Below are positions 1 to 5,641 of a DNA stretch of 6,289 nt, piece by piece (positions within the stretch are counted from its first letter, which is position 1; the number at the start of each line of letters is the position of its first letter). The DNA comes from Bacillota bacterium (GTDB lineage: Bacteria; Bacillota; Clostridia; Christensenellales; Borkfalkiaceae). The notes under the pieces are model-generated. The model saw only the letters and a program-made list of their open reading frames with translations. It did no database searches and was not told where the DNA came from. Both the position numbers and the translations under genes were made by a program. The stretch lies in contig QAKM01000062.1 in the NCBI GenBank assembly GCA_003343805.1, positions 1 to 6,289 of the forward strand, read 5' to 3'.

Positions 1-247
1 AGGCCTCGACGCCGTCCTTGACGTTCTGGATGGTGGGGTTGGGCTTGATCTCGGAGTAGAGGCTCCAAGCGATGCCGGCGGCGTCGAGCTCGTCGGTCAC
101 CTTAGCGGTAACGCCAAACTTGACCAGATCGGGGTCGGAGCAGACGAAGATCTTCTTGTAGCCGCGACGCTGGAGCTCGCCGGGGATCTCCTTGATGGCG
201 CCGGAACCATGATAAGAGATGGTATTGAGAACGAAACGATTAGCCAT
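1..247 (-). CDS. FucO-like iron-dependent alcohol dehydrogenase (lactaldehyde reductase), N-terminal part
   Basis: This is the 5' part of a minus-strand gene whose remainder lies beyond the left edge. The 82 visible residues begin MANRFVLNTISYHGSGAIKE and continue through a segment with GYKKIFVCSD, VKFGVTAKVTDELDAAGIAW and PNPTIQNVKDG. From memory this closely follows the E. coli FucO N-terminus (MANRMILNET..., RRGYQKALIVTD, VAKVTDKMDAAGLAWAIYD, PNPTI). The family is group III iron-containing dehydrogenases, which interconvert lactaldehyde and 1,2-propanediol or similar short alcohols with NAD in the cytoplasm. Only the Rossmann-like nucleotide-binding N-domain is visible; the metal-binding C-domain is off the window. 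The ATG at 247 is chosen because a GGGAGG Shine-Dalgarno (254-259) sits 6 nt upstream. Codon use is GC-rich, with third positions mostly G or C, unlike the neighbouring island. The family is confident; the exact substrate is not. Confidence 0.88.
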   Translation of the reverse strand, partial: MANRFVLNTISYHGSGAIKEIPGELQRRGYKKIFVCSDPDLVKFGVTAKVTDELDAAGIAWSLYSEIKPNPTIQNVKDGVEA

Positions 248-306
248 TGATAGCCTCCCATCGTGTGCGGGGCACCCATTACGCCCCACGCTATGAGTCC
301 CATCCT

Positions 307-357
307 AACGCTTTTGAAACAAAAAACGCGTGAGAACGTCAAAGGTGTTAAAGCGTT
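307..357. repeat. Separated inverted repeat upstream of the FucO-like gene
   Basis: AACGCTTT (307-314) and its exact complement AAAGCGTT (350-357) are separated by 35 bp. Each arm is extended by a related flank (TTGAAAC at 314-320, GTTTCAA at 355-361), so the same roughly 12-bp site appears twice in opposite orientation. The position, 60-115 bp upstream of the FucO-like start, would suit a dimeric or looping regulator, possibly a LacI-type sugar regulator given the central CG/GC and the TGAAA-like arms. The sites do not fit the strict cre consensus. The repeat is visible; its function is a guess. Confidence 0.3.
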
Positions 358-376
358 TCAACATAATAACCGAGTC

Positions 377-410
377 CTAGACCTTCCCTCCCGACAGCAG
401 CGAAGGCTAG
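377..410. repeat. Imperfect inverted repeat, possible old terminator or junction relic
   Basis: CTAG (377-380) plus CCTTC (382-386) can pair with GAAGG (402-406) plus CTAG (407-410). The result is a 9-bp stem with one bulged A (381) and a 15-nt loop. No T-run follows on either strand, so it is not a standard intrinsic terminator. It lies where composition changes from the GC-rich flank to the AT-rich island. Chance cannot be excluded. Confidence 0.25.
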
Positions 411-481
411 ATTATAGGAGCAATCGCCCAAAGAATACGACCACTCGGTCTATAAATTGTTTCTGTTTTAGCAATATATGT

Positions 482-510
482 TTGACAATACGTTTATAAA
501 TGGATACCTT
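482..510 (+). promoter_or_regulatory. Sigma-70-type promoter of the RiPP operon
   Basis: A perfect -35 box, TTGACA (482-487), is followed after exactly 17 bp by TACCTT (505-510), which keeps the three most conserved -10 positions (T, A and final T). The predicted transcription start is about 517, giving a leader of roughly 50 nt before the maturase start. A TATAGT at 510-515 has a better -10 sequence, but its spacing to the TTGACA is too long at 22 bp. It is the only strong promoter-like sequence I found in front of the five tightly packed plus-strand genes. Confidence 0.55.
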
Positions 511-522
511 ATAGTAAACATC

Positions 523-549
523 TTAGTTCACTAAAATAACATTAGTGAA
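523..549. promoter_or_regulatory. Palindromic operator-like site or leader hairpin
   Basis: TTCACTAA (527-534) and TTAGTGAA (542-549) form a perfect 8-bp inverted repeat with a 7-nt spacer. An overlapping shorter dyad, TTAGT-TC-ACTAA, occupies 523-534. The pentamer TTAGT or its complement therefore occurs three times in 27 bp (523-527, 530-534, 542-546). The element starts about 10 nt after the predicted transcription start and ends just before the Shine-Dalgarno of the maturase. It could be a repressor operator or an RNA hairpin close to the ribosome binding site. No regulator gene is present in the window. Confidence 0.45.
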
Positions 550-554
550 ATGAA

Positions 555-559
555 AGAGG
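555..559 (+). promoter_or_regulatory. Ribosome binding site deciding the maturase start
   Basis: AGAGG lies 8 nt before the ATG at 568. The in-frame ATG at 550 has no purine-rich ribosome binding site, and the end of the palindrome abuts it, so 568 is the better start. Confidence 0.6.
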
Positions 560-567
560 CGGTAGAG

Positions 568-1995
568 ATGTTAGTTCTACCCATAAAGACCCTCTTGGGC
601 CACTATATTTATGATGCCAATCGAAACGAGATACTTGCAGTAAGCAAAGATCTCTTCAATTACATCTCAGAAGTCCAAGCAGGCGAAGTTTGCCCCGACT
701 CCTATAAATCAGACCAAGAATTCCAGTTACTACAATCATGTGGCTACTGCTGCGATTCGCCATTGCAGGATGTCGCTTATCCATCAATTGACCTTTTGAA
801 AGTTAAGCTGGAAAGAAATTTACGGATGATAACCCTTCAGCTGACTCAATCTTGCAACTTCCGATGTGATTACTGTATCTATTCCGAAAACTCCTTATAC
901 AACAGAACCCACAGTCATAACTCTATGTCTGTTTCGACGGCCAAACATGCAATCGAATTCTTTAAGATGCACTCGATTGACAACCCAAACCCGGTCGTAG
1001 CATTTTATGGAGGAGAACCTCTCCTTCAATTTAGTGAAATTAAGCTAATTACTCAATATGCAGAACAGGTATTTGAAGGAAAACACATCTCATTTCGAAT
1101 TACAACCAATTGCTCTCTTTTATCTGAAGATATGGTTAAATTCTTCTTCGATTCTGGGTATGAATTCTATTTGCTAATCAGTCTTGACGGGCCGCAGCAA
1201 ATCCATGATAAGTCTAGGCATTACGCTAATGGTGAGTCCTCATACCAAGCAGTTATAGACAATGTTCATATGATTTTAGACAACCATCCTGAACGCAACA
1301 AATATATTCATTTTAATGCCGTAGTCGACACGAACAACATCTATAAAACAGTCTCTTCCTTTATAAATGATAAGGATATCGAGGCTTGCGATGTTCAATT
1401 CAACTACTTGGAACGCAACGGACGTATCGCCCCCTACAATGACAAGTTCTCAAGTCAACTGAATTACGCCTTATTTAAAGCAAGAATTATGGACGAGCGC
1501 AAGATCGAAAAAGGAAACCGCAGCGATAGGCTCGCTTCATATACGCTTGCAAGCATCAACCAAAACATTAAGCGATTTGCACCTTCGAACATCCCAACAA
1601 AAGCTATACCCGGTGGTCCATGCGAGCCAGGAGTTACGCGTCTATTTGTGACAACAGCAGGAGCGCTTCTTCCTTGCGAAAGGGTCAGCGAAACAACCAG
1701 GGACATGTATATCGGTACATTGGATTCAGGATTTGATTTAGGTCAAATTGAAAAGATGATCAATGTTTCAAAGCTGACCAGCGATTCATGTAAAAAATGT
1801 TGGGCATTTCAGCTATGCACTCAATGCATTAAAAGCGCAGATTGCAAAGGAGTAATTAGCCCTGATTACAAGCGAACAGCATGCGACAACTCAAAACGAA
1901 TTGCCTTTGATCGACTTAATCAGAAAATACTTCGCTTTGAGCTTCATAGACACGAAGTGTCCATTACAACGGCTCTTAAAAGGAACAAGCGATAA
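568..1995 (+). CDS. Radical SAM/SPASM peptide maturase, CcpM-like (CLI_3235-class RiPP)
   Basis: A 475-aa cytoplasmic iron-sulfur enzyme that uses S-adenosylmethionine to generate a radical and modify a ribosomal peptide. Numbering from the ATG at 568: residues 1-85 form an N-terminal region of the kind that often binds leader peptides, carrying extra cysteines (C42, C58, C61, C62). The radical SAM motif CNFRCDYC has C96, C100 and C103. GGEP at 148-151 is the SAM-binding motif, and SLDGP follows near 205. The C-terminal SPASM domain begins with C352 and LLPCERV (C370), then C408, C411, C417, C420, C426 and C439, enough for two auxiliary [4Fe-4S] clusters. The phrase RNLRMITLQLTQSCNFRCDYC and the PCERVSE block match what I remember of the clostridial 'Cys-rich peptide radical SAM maturase' family; that level of assignment is inference. 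It is the first gene of the operon, and the next gene starts 5 nt after its stop. An alternative start at 550 would add six residues. The chemistry installed, possibly Cys thioether links, cannot be read from sequence. Confidence 0.85.
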   Translation: MLVLPIKTLLGHYIYDANRNEILAVSKDLFNYISEVQAGEVCPDSYKSDQEFQLLQSCGYCCDSPLQDVAYPSIDLLKVKLERNLRMITLQLTQSCNFRCDYCIYSENSLYNRTHSHNSMSVSTAKHAIEFFKMHSIDNPNPVVAFYGGEPLLQFSEIKLITQYAEQVFEGKHISFRITTNCSLLSEDMVKFFFDSGYEFYLLISLDGPQQIHDKSRHYANGESSYQAVIDNVHMILDNHPERNKYIHFNAVVDTNNIYKTVSSFINDKDIEACDVQFNYLERNGRIAPYNDKFSSQLNYALFKARIMDERKIEKGNRSDRLASYTLASINQNIKRFAPSNIPTKAIPGGPCEPGVTRLFVTTAGALLPCERVSETTRDMYIGTLDSGFDLGQIEKMINVSKLTSDSCKKCWAFQLCTQCIKSADCKGVISPDYKRTACDNSKRIAFDRLNQKILRFELHRHEVSITTALKRNKR

Positions 1996-2000
1996 AAATC

Positions 2001-3014
2001 ATGAAGACAATTGGACTTATATCTTTCACGAGAGCTGACTATCCTCTTCTAATTGGATTGCTAGGAATTGGCTACAATATTCGGGTATCAACACCATGCG
2101 GCATTCTACCGGACGGCGTAGATGTCGCCAACCTTGTTAATTGCAATGAAATTGGCATAAGAAATCGAATTAACTATGTAACGACAATCGATGAATCAGA
2201 CCTGGTTGTCGTTTTATCGACGAAAGAAAGCGCCGCAGGACTCATAGAATTTAGTAAACACGCTGAAACCTATGCACATTCTGTAAATAAGAAGGTTGTC
2301 AGCCAACTCGCCACTGAACAAATTGAGTCTAGCAAAAGCGACATGCAGGAATTAGCCCTGATACCAAAAATTGTTGTCGGGAATCTATATACACCCGCCG
2401 ATTCAACAATTACGTTTAGTAGCATCGTTAGCGAGATGAGAAAGCACCATCCCAATCTATGCGCTTTGAGCTTCAATCCTTTAAATGAAATCTGGGGCTG
2501 CAACACCCTTAGTTTTGATGGTGGCCAATCCGCCATTATCAAAATGAATGAGCAGATCAACCTCATCATTGAGAATGATAAATCCGACCTAGCTCTATTA
2601 GAAACGCCCAATGTGCTTATGAAATACGACGACCACATTTTCGGAGATTACGGATTAGGATCGATTGCTGCATGTCGAGCTTTCTGCCCTGACTTGGCCA
2701 TTATCAATATCCCATACACGATAGCCGACTACGACATAATGCTTGGGCTCATGCCCATAATTGAAACGCTTACGCAATCAGAGAAAGTTCAATTTGAAAT
2801 TACAAACGAAGTACTTGACGCCACTGAAGGGTTGGAGACGCATAGATTTCAAATAAGCTATTCATCTAGCGATAAAGCAATTCAAGCAGCAAGAGAACTT
2901 CGACTAAGAGGAATGCCCTGTTTCTCAGCCAGCTTAGATCCAGAAGAATCATTACTATGCTGCAAAACAATCGAGAACGAGTTGTTTGATTTCGATATTG
3001 GGGTGCTGAAATGA
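2001..3014 (+). CDS. Peptide maturation system protein (TIGR04066-like)
   Basis: A 337-aa soluble protein with no signal peptide or membrane segment. I recognise no catalytic domain. Its size, its place directly after the maturase and before the ACP-related gene, and internal motifs suggest the uncharacterised roughly 340-aa partner of CLI_3235-type maturases (TIGR04066, from memory). Visible motifs are TPCGILPDGVDV (31-42), SDLVVVLST (66-74), IPKIVVGNLYTP (121-132), NEIWGCNTLSF (162-172, compare an ELFG-type motif I associate with the family), a conserved-looking central KMNEQINLIIE (181-191) and CPDLAIINIPY (229-239). The C-terminus has LRLRGMPCFSASLDPEESLLCC (301-321). Alternation of beta-like VVV/IIV strands and helices suggests a Rossmann-like alpha/beta fold. 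The start ATG at 2001 follows the maturase stop by 5 nt and has only a weak Shine-Dalgarno, so translational coupling is likely. Its stop overlaps the next start (ATGA). Biochemical role unknown. Confidence 0.6.
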   Translation: MKTIGLISFTRADYPLLIGLLGIGYNIRVSTPCGILPDGVDVANLVNCNEIGIRNRINYVTTIDESDLVVVLSTKESAAGLIEFSKHAETYAHSVNKKVVSQLATEQIESSKSDMQELALIPKIVVGNLYTPADSTITFSSIVSEMRKHHPNLCALSFNPLNEIWGCNTLSFDGGQSAIIKMNEQINLIIENDKSDLALLETPNVLMKYDDHIFGDYGLGSIAACRAFCPDLAIINIPYTIADYDIMLGLMPIIETLTQSEKVQFEITNEVLDATEGLETHRFQISYSSSDKAIQAARELRLRGMPCFSASLDPEESLLCCKTIENELFDFDIGVLK

Positions 3015-3325
3015 CAGCATATCGTAAAGATGAAACCATCTACGCAGAAATCGAAAAAGCGATAAGCAATATTAGAGATTTGGATTTGACTCAATTTGAC
3101 CAAAATCTAAGAAATCAGCAATTGACCGACCCGCCATTCAACTTGTCCTCATCAGATTTAGTTCGACTGCTTATTTATCTTGAAAGCAGGTTTTCTGTTT
3201 ACGTTGAGTACTCGTCGATTGAAAACCTAGGGTTCAACAGTGTTGAGGAGGTGAAGAAGGTAATAGAACAGTCAGAAACAATCGAACAATGGGAGGCAGA
3301 TCATGAGAAGTATTCGTCCATTTAA
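3011..3325 (+). CDS. Acyl carrier-related protein of the peptide maturation system (TIGR04067-like)
   Basis: A small, acidic, helical protein of 104 aa. Residues 43-86 follow the carrier-protein pattern: LSSSDLVRLLIYLESRF aligns with the DSLDLVELVMALEEEF region of acyl carrier proteins, followed by a short beta/loop (VYVEYSSIENLGF) and a last helix (SVEEVKKVIE). In this alignment Ser47 falls on the phosphopantetheine-bearing serine, but the preceding Asp is a Ser (SSS at 46-48), so modification is uncertain. ACP-related proteins are a named component of CLI_3235-type systems, which supports the call. It may carry a thioester-linked group or act only as a structural partner. The ATG at 3011 overlaps the upstream stop by 4 nt and is preceded by GGGG (3000-3003) 7 nt away. 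Its last 23 nt overlap the precursor gene. A GGAGGTGA-like sequence inside it (around 3247-3254) is explained by the codons for EEVKK. Confidence 0.6.
   Translation: MTAYRKDETIYAEIEKAISNIRDLDLTQFDQNLRNQQLTDPPFNLSSSDLVRLLIYLESRFSVYVEYSSIENLGFNSVEEVKKVIEQSETIEQWEADHEKYSSI
3291..3296 (+). promoter_or_regulatory. Strong ribosome binding site of the precursor peptide
   Basis: GGGAGG lies 6 nt before the ATG at 3303, inside the 3' end of the ACP-related gene. It is the best Shine-Dalgarno in the operon and supports translation of the small precursor ORF at a higher rate than its neighbours. Confidence 0.7.
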
Positions 3326-3482
3326 CATGCATGCAGTAAATAGCGTCATTCATTTTGTTAGAAATTGCCCATGCGGTTATTGCAGCTGCATGTACTGCAA
3401 CATACTGCGCAATTCTCCGCACGAAGCAGAAGTCGGTTCCAATTCGATCGAGGCGATGACGCGTGGTGGCTACTGGTCCTAA
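3303..3482 (+). CDS. Cys-rich RiPP precursor peptide (CLI_3235-class candidate)
   Basis: A 59-aa ORF, easily missed by standard gene calling. An N-terminal leader-like part (MRSIRPFNMHAVNSVIHFVR) leads into a compact cysteine cluster at 21-33, NCPCGYCSCMYCN. Its five cysteines, C22, C24, C27, C29 and C32, follow a regular pattern C-x-C-x2-C-x-C-x2-C. A cysteine-free tail (34-59) ends in TRGGYWS. There is no classic double-glycine cleavage site before the Cys cluster, so the leader boundary cannot be placed. The ORF has a strong GGGAGG ribosome binding site and is immediately downstream of maturase-system genes, in the place expected for the substrate. It overlaps the ACP-related gene by 23 nt and the following gene by 20 nt, so it shares one transcript with them. 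Inferred: the radical SAM/SPASM enzyme modifies the Cys region. The class name is from memory; the substrate role rests on composition and context. Confidence 0.75.
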   Translation: MRSIRPFNMHAVNSVIHFVRNCPCGYCSCMYCNILRNSPHEAEVGSNSIEAMTRGGYWS

Positions 3483-4002
3483 ATCGAGCAAGACGGCTAC
3501 AAACGAATATCGAATCTCAATTGAAGGTAACCCTTATCCGCATGCTCTAGCTCTCATCAACCCAGCTGGAGACAACCTCAATATCAAAAGACATGGGTTC
3601 ACGGGTCCACTAGGACAGCTATTGAGTCTAAAATATACCGTTTATGACGATGCAAATGAAAAACTCTTTACTGTCGTCGACGGTGGTTTTAGTAACATGC
3701 CCAGGGTTGCGCTCATCATCGAGCACAAGGAAGTTGCGGTGTTCGATTATGGCCTAAACAGACTTGAGATGAAGTGCGTAACGAACATACCGAATTACAC
3801 AATAAAAGGTAACTTCCTATTTGGAGATTACGACATATTCAGCCAACGGGAAGTGAAGCTATCTTCAGTTGTCGTCCTTCAATGTGATAAACAATCGTGC
3901 TTTAGCATACAGGTTTTGGATAAAGCCGAGTTAGCCGCCGCAATTGGAATACCCACAGCCATTGCCCTTCTGAGGGCTCGGATTGAAGAGCATCTCGAAT
4001 AA
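3463..4002 (+). CDS. LURP-one-related (tubby/scramblase-like) domain protein, accessory or immunity candidate
   Basis: A 179-aa soluble protein without signal peptide or clear membrane helix. Residues 28-150 show repeated short beta-strand units of the type in LURP-one-related/tubby C-terminal-like proteins: YTVYDDANEKLFTVVDG (58-74), RVALIIEHKEVAVFDYGLNRLEMKC (81-105), then IPNYTIKGNFLFGDYDIF (109-126), SSVVVLQ and a C-terminal AAAIGIPTAIALLRARI helix (158-173). These resemble the family's 'Y-x-I-x-G-[ND]-F ... D-Y-x-I' motif and its hydrophobic C-terminal helix. The fold call is moderate and the function is not known. Members of the superfamily bind lipids or act at membranes, so an immunity or membrane-associated role is only a suggestion. 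The start is GTG at 3463 (a second GTG is at 3466): an in-frame TGA at 3457-3459 rules out earlier starts, and GAGG at 3450-3453 lies 9 nt upstream. It is the last gene of the operon, 34 nt before the convergent transporter. Confidence 0.6.
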   Translation: MVATGPKSSKTATNEYRISIEGNPYPHALALINPAGDNLNIKRHGFTGPLGQLLSLKYTVYDDANEKLFTVVDGGFSNMPRVALIIEHKEVAVFDYGLNRLEMKCVTNIPNYTIKGNFLFGDYDIFSQREVKLSSVVVLQCDKQSCFSIQVLDKAELAAAIGIPTAIALLRARIEEHLE

Positions 4003-4028
4003 ATCGCAAAAAGCAGTTCGTAGCAACG

Positions 4029-4062
4029 TTCAGGAGCTAGATAGTTTTTTCTGGCTCCTGAA
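4029..4062. terminator. Long hairpin in the convergent junction, possible bidirectional terminator
   Basis: TTCAGGAGCTAG (4029-4040) pairs with CTGGCTCCTGAA (4051-4062): 12 bp including one G-T wobble, around a 10-nt loop. It begins in the gap after the LOR-like gene and runs over the last codons and stop of the transporter. A T6 run sits inside the loop rather than after the stem, so it is not a canonical intrinsic terminator in either direction. It may still act as a processing or stop signal for both converging transcripts. Confidence 0.45.
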
Positions 4063-5641
4063 ACTGTATTACATAGTCTGCAAACTGTTCAAAACCATGT
4101 CCGTGATCCGCAATGATGACGATTCGCTCTTTCATCTCCTGCGCAACCACCATCTTCAAAAAGGATATCGAAGCATTATCTAAATTGTTGCAAGGCTCAT
4201 CCAAAATAATAATAGAATAACTGCTCAGAAAGGCCCTACAAAGTAATAGAGAAGCCAGTTCTCCGCCAGACAAATTGTGTCCCCTAGCTCCAATGATGGG
4301 ATTTATTTCAAATAATTTATCGAGGCTAAAACCCTTCAAAAGATAGATGAGTTTTTCAGAGTCAATATCTACAAGACCATAGTAAAGAGCCTTCCTGAAA
4401 GTTCCCCCCATTATCAAATGTCTTTGCGGCATAGTTGCGCAGGGTAGCTGGATTAAAGTCGAACCATCGAAAATGACAGTAGACCCATTAACACACAGTC
4501 TGCCAGCAACTGGCGACAATAATCCGTTCAATACTTCCAGAAATGAAGATTTACCACATGCATTAGGGCCGCTTACTAAAACCAGACAAGGTGCCTGTAT
4601 CGTGCAATCTGGAATTGTTATCCTCTCATTAGTTTCGTTCGACGAAAACGAGAGACTGATTCCTTTCCAACTAATTCGATCAGCGTGATCGAAGCATATC
4701 AAATTAGGTTTTTCAGCTTCCAAAAGACGACGTAATTCCAAGACACGGTGCAACGATCTAAACGACGGCTGAAGCTGAGCCCAACAATTCAGAACAAGAG
4801 GAAAAGGAGAATAGCATAGAAGTACAAGTTGATAGCTCTGCACCGCAATCCCGACCGTCAGTCCGCGCTTTGACACAAGGAAAATAAGCAGCAGAACTGA
4901 AAGCAAGCCAGTAATGATGTTGCCAGCGTCAACTATTTCAGTTGCCAATCTCGCAAAGACACTCTCCTCAACTCGAGAGTTCCTGCAGGCTTTAAGCATC
5001 TTTTTATAGCGAAGTAATTCCAAGTTAATTGAACGAGAAATACGAATGTAAAGTCGACAATTTATTAGTTGGGCTAAATAAGCAGAACCCCTCGCCTGGG
5101 CCTCCAATGCCTTTTCGCTCTTAGTCGATAGCTTACCAAGAGCGAACGGATATAGAAGCGAAATAAACAATGCCGAAACAGAAACAGGAATCAAAAGCAA
5201 CAAAGAGATATTAGATAGTGCCACAAACGATACCAAACCCGTCACTAGGCACGGAAGAAACGCAGTTGTAAATATTCCAATCATCGGCTGTAGGTTCCCA
5301 GCCTCTTCAATGCGCGATAACAGGTAGTCACTGTCTTTTGCTAAAACTAAGGGCCGCTCTAAAGCATGGCGGGCAAGCAATCTATAGAAGCAGTTAGCGC
5401 CATCGGAAGCCAATTGCTCCGCATATTTTGATCTGAACAGGTTTGTCACCAGCTCAACTGAGAGCAATACTAGCAGGCCTAACCCAATGCATAAAACGTT
5501 ACGATAATTAGAGCGAAGCAGGCCATAGTCTATTATCAACGATTCAGCTTTAACAACAGACAGCTCCACCAGGGCAGATAAAATGCAGAGCGCCATCAAC
5601 TTGATTACTGTCGTCTTATTTTGAATAAAAAGCTCTGGCAT
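4037..5641 (-). CDS. ABC exporter: fused permease and ATP-binding half-transporter
   Basis: A 534-aa type IV (exporter-fold) half-transporter that should work as a homodimer in the cytoplasmic membrane. Residues 12-290 hold about six membrane segments (roughly 14-30, 48-66, 126-143, 145-165, 240-257, 268-286). The nucleotide-binding domain spans 320-530. It carries Walker A GPNACGKSS (358-366), Q-loop Gln406 (ATMPQRH), signature LSGGE (457-461), Walker B IIILDE (477-482), D-loop NNLD (485-488) and H-loop His513, so all ATPase motifs are intact. There is no N-terminal C39 peptidase domain, so it cannot itself cleave a leader. In this context export of, or resistance to, the matured peptide is the likely role; substrate is inferred. 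The ATG at 5641 has GAGGGG 8 nt upstream. It is transcribed from its own promoter toward the maturase operon. Base composition is AT-rich like the rest of the island. Confidence 0.85.
   Translation of the reverse strand: MPELFIQNKTTVIKLMALCILSALVELSVVKAESLIIDYGLLRSNYRNVLCIGLGLLVLLSVELVTNLFRSKYAEQLASDGANCFYRLLARHALERPLVLAKDSDYLLSRIEEAGNLQPMIGIFTTAFLPCLVTGLVSFVALSNISLLLLIPVSVSALFISLLYPFALGKLSTKSEKALEAQARGSAYLAQLINCRLYIRISRSINLELLRYKKMLKACRNSRVEESVFARLATEIVDAGNIITGLLSVLLLIFLVSKRGLTVGIAVQSYQLVLLCYSPFPLVLNCWAQLQPSFRSLHRVLELRRLLEAEKPNLICFDHADRISWKGISLSFSSNETNERITIPDCTIQAPCLVLVSGPNACGKSSFLEVLNGLLSPVAGRLCVNGSTVIFDGSTLIQLPCATMPQRHLIMGGTFRKALYYGLVDIDSEKLIYLLKGFSLDKLFEINPIIGARGHNLSGGELASLLLCRAFLSSYSIIILDEPCNNLDNASISFLKMVVAQEMKERIVIIADHGHGFEQFADYVIQFQEPEKTI

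Larger units (their letters stand above)
248..567. other. Left intergenic region and island junction
   Basis: A 320-nt divergent intergenic region. The first part (248-330) is the leader of the FucO-like gene. From about 320 rightward the composition turns AT-rich, and from about 420 it resembles the island genes. It contains a separated inverted repeat (307-357), an imperfect inverted repeat (377-410), a sigma-70-like promoter (482-510) and a palindrome (523-549). The open frames across 97-499 lack a convincing ribosome binding site and any recognisable protein, so I call no gene here. I see no complete tRNA or riboswitch. Confidence 0.6.

Noticed and set aside
307..361. Catabolite-repression cre sites
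   Set aside because: The arms look similar, but the spacing is one base off the cre consensus, so only a generic inverted repeat is reported.
365..400. Possible tRNA 3'-end remnant as an integration site
   Set aside because: GAGTCC resembles a T-arm piece, but no TTC loop, acceptor stem or CCA is present.
263..499. Plus-strand 78-codon open frame in the left intergenic region
   Set aside because: It runs from the FucO leader into the promoter region, has no good ribosome binding site and no recognisable protein pattern.
478..534. 18-codon ORF starting at the ATG at 478 as a leader peptide
   Set aside because: It contains the promoter -35 and -10 boxes, so it would lie upstream of the transcription start, and it has no Shine-Dalgarno.
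3245..3254. GGAGGTGA-like perfect Shine-Dalgarno inside the ACP-related gene
   Set aside because: No suitable start codon follows at the right distance, and it is explained by codons for Glu-Glu-Val-Lys-Lys.
3365..3550. Alternative 61-codon frame across the precursor
   Set aside because: It lacks a ribosome binding site and is Arg-rich in the way typical of a shadow frame; the 3303 frame has the strong site and the Cys motif.
4473..4688. Plus-strand 71-codon frame opposite the transporter ATPase domain
   Set aside because: It is antisense to the Walker A region of a clearly coding gene and has no supporting signals.
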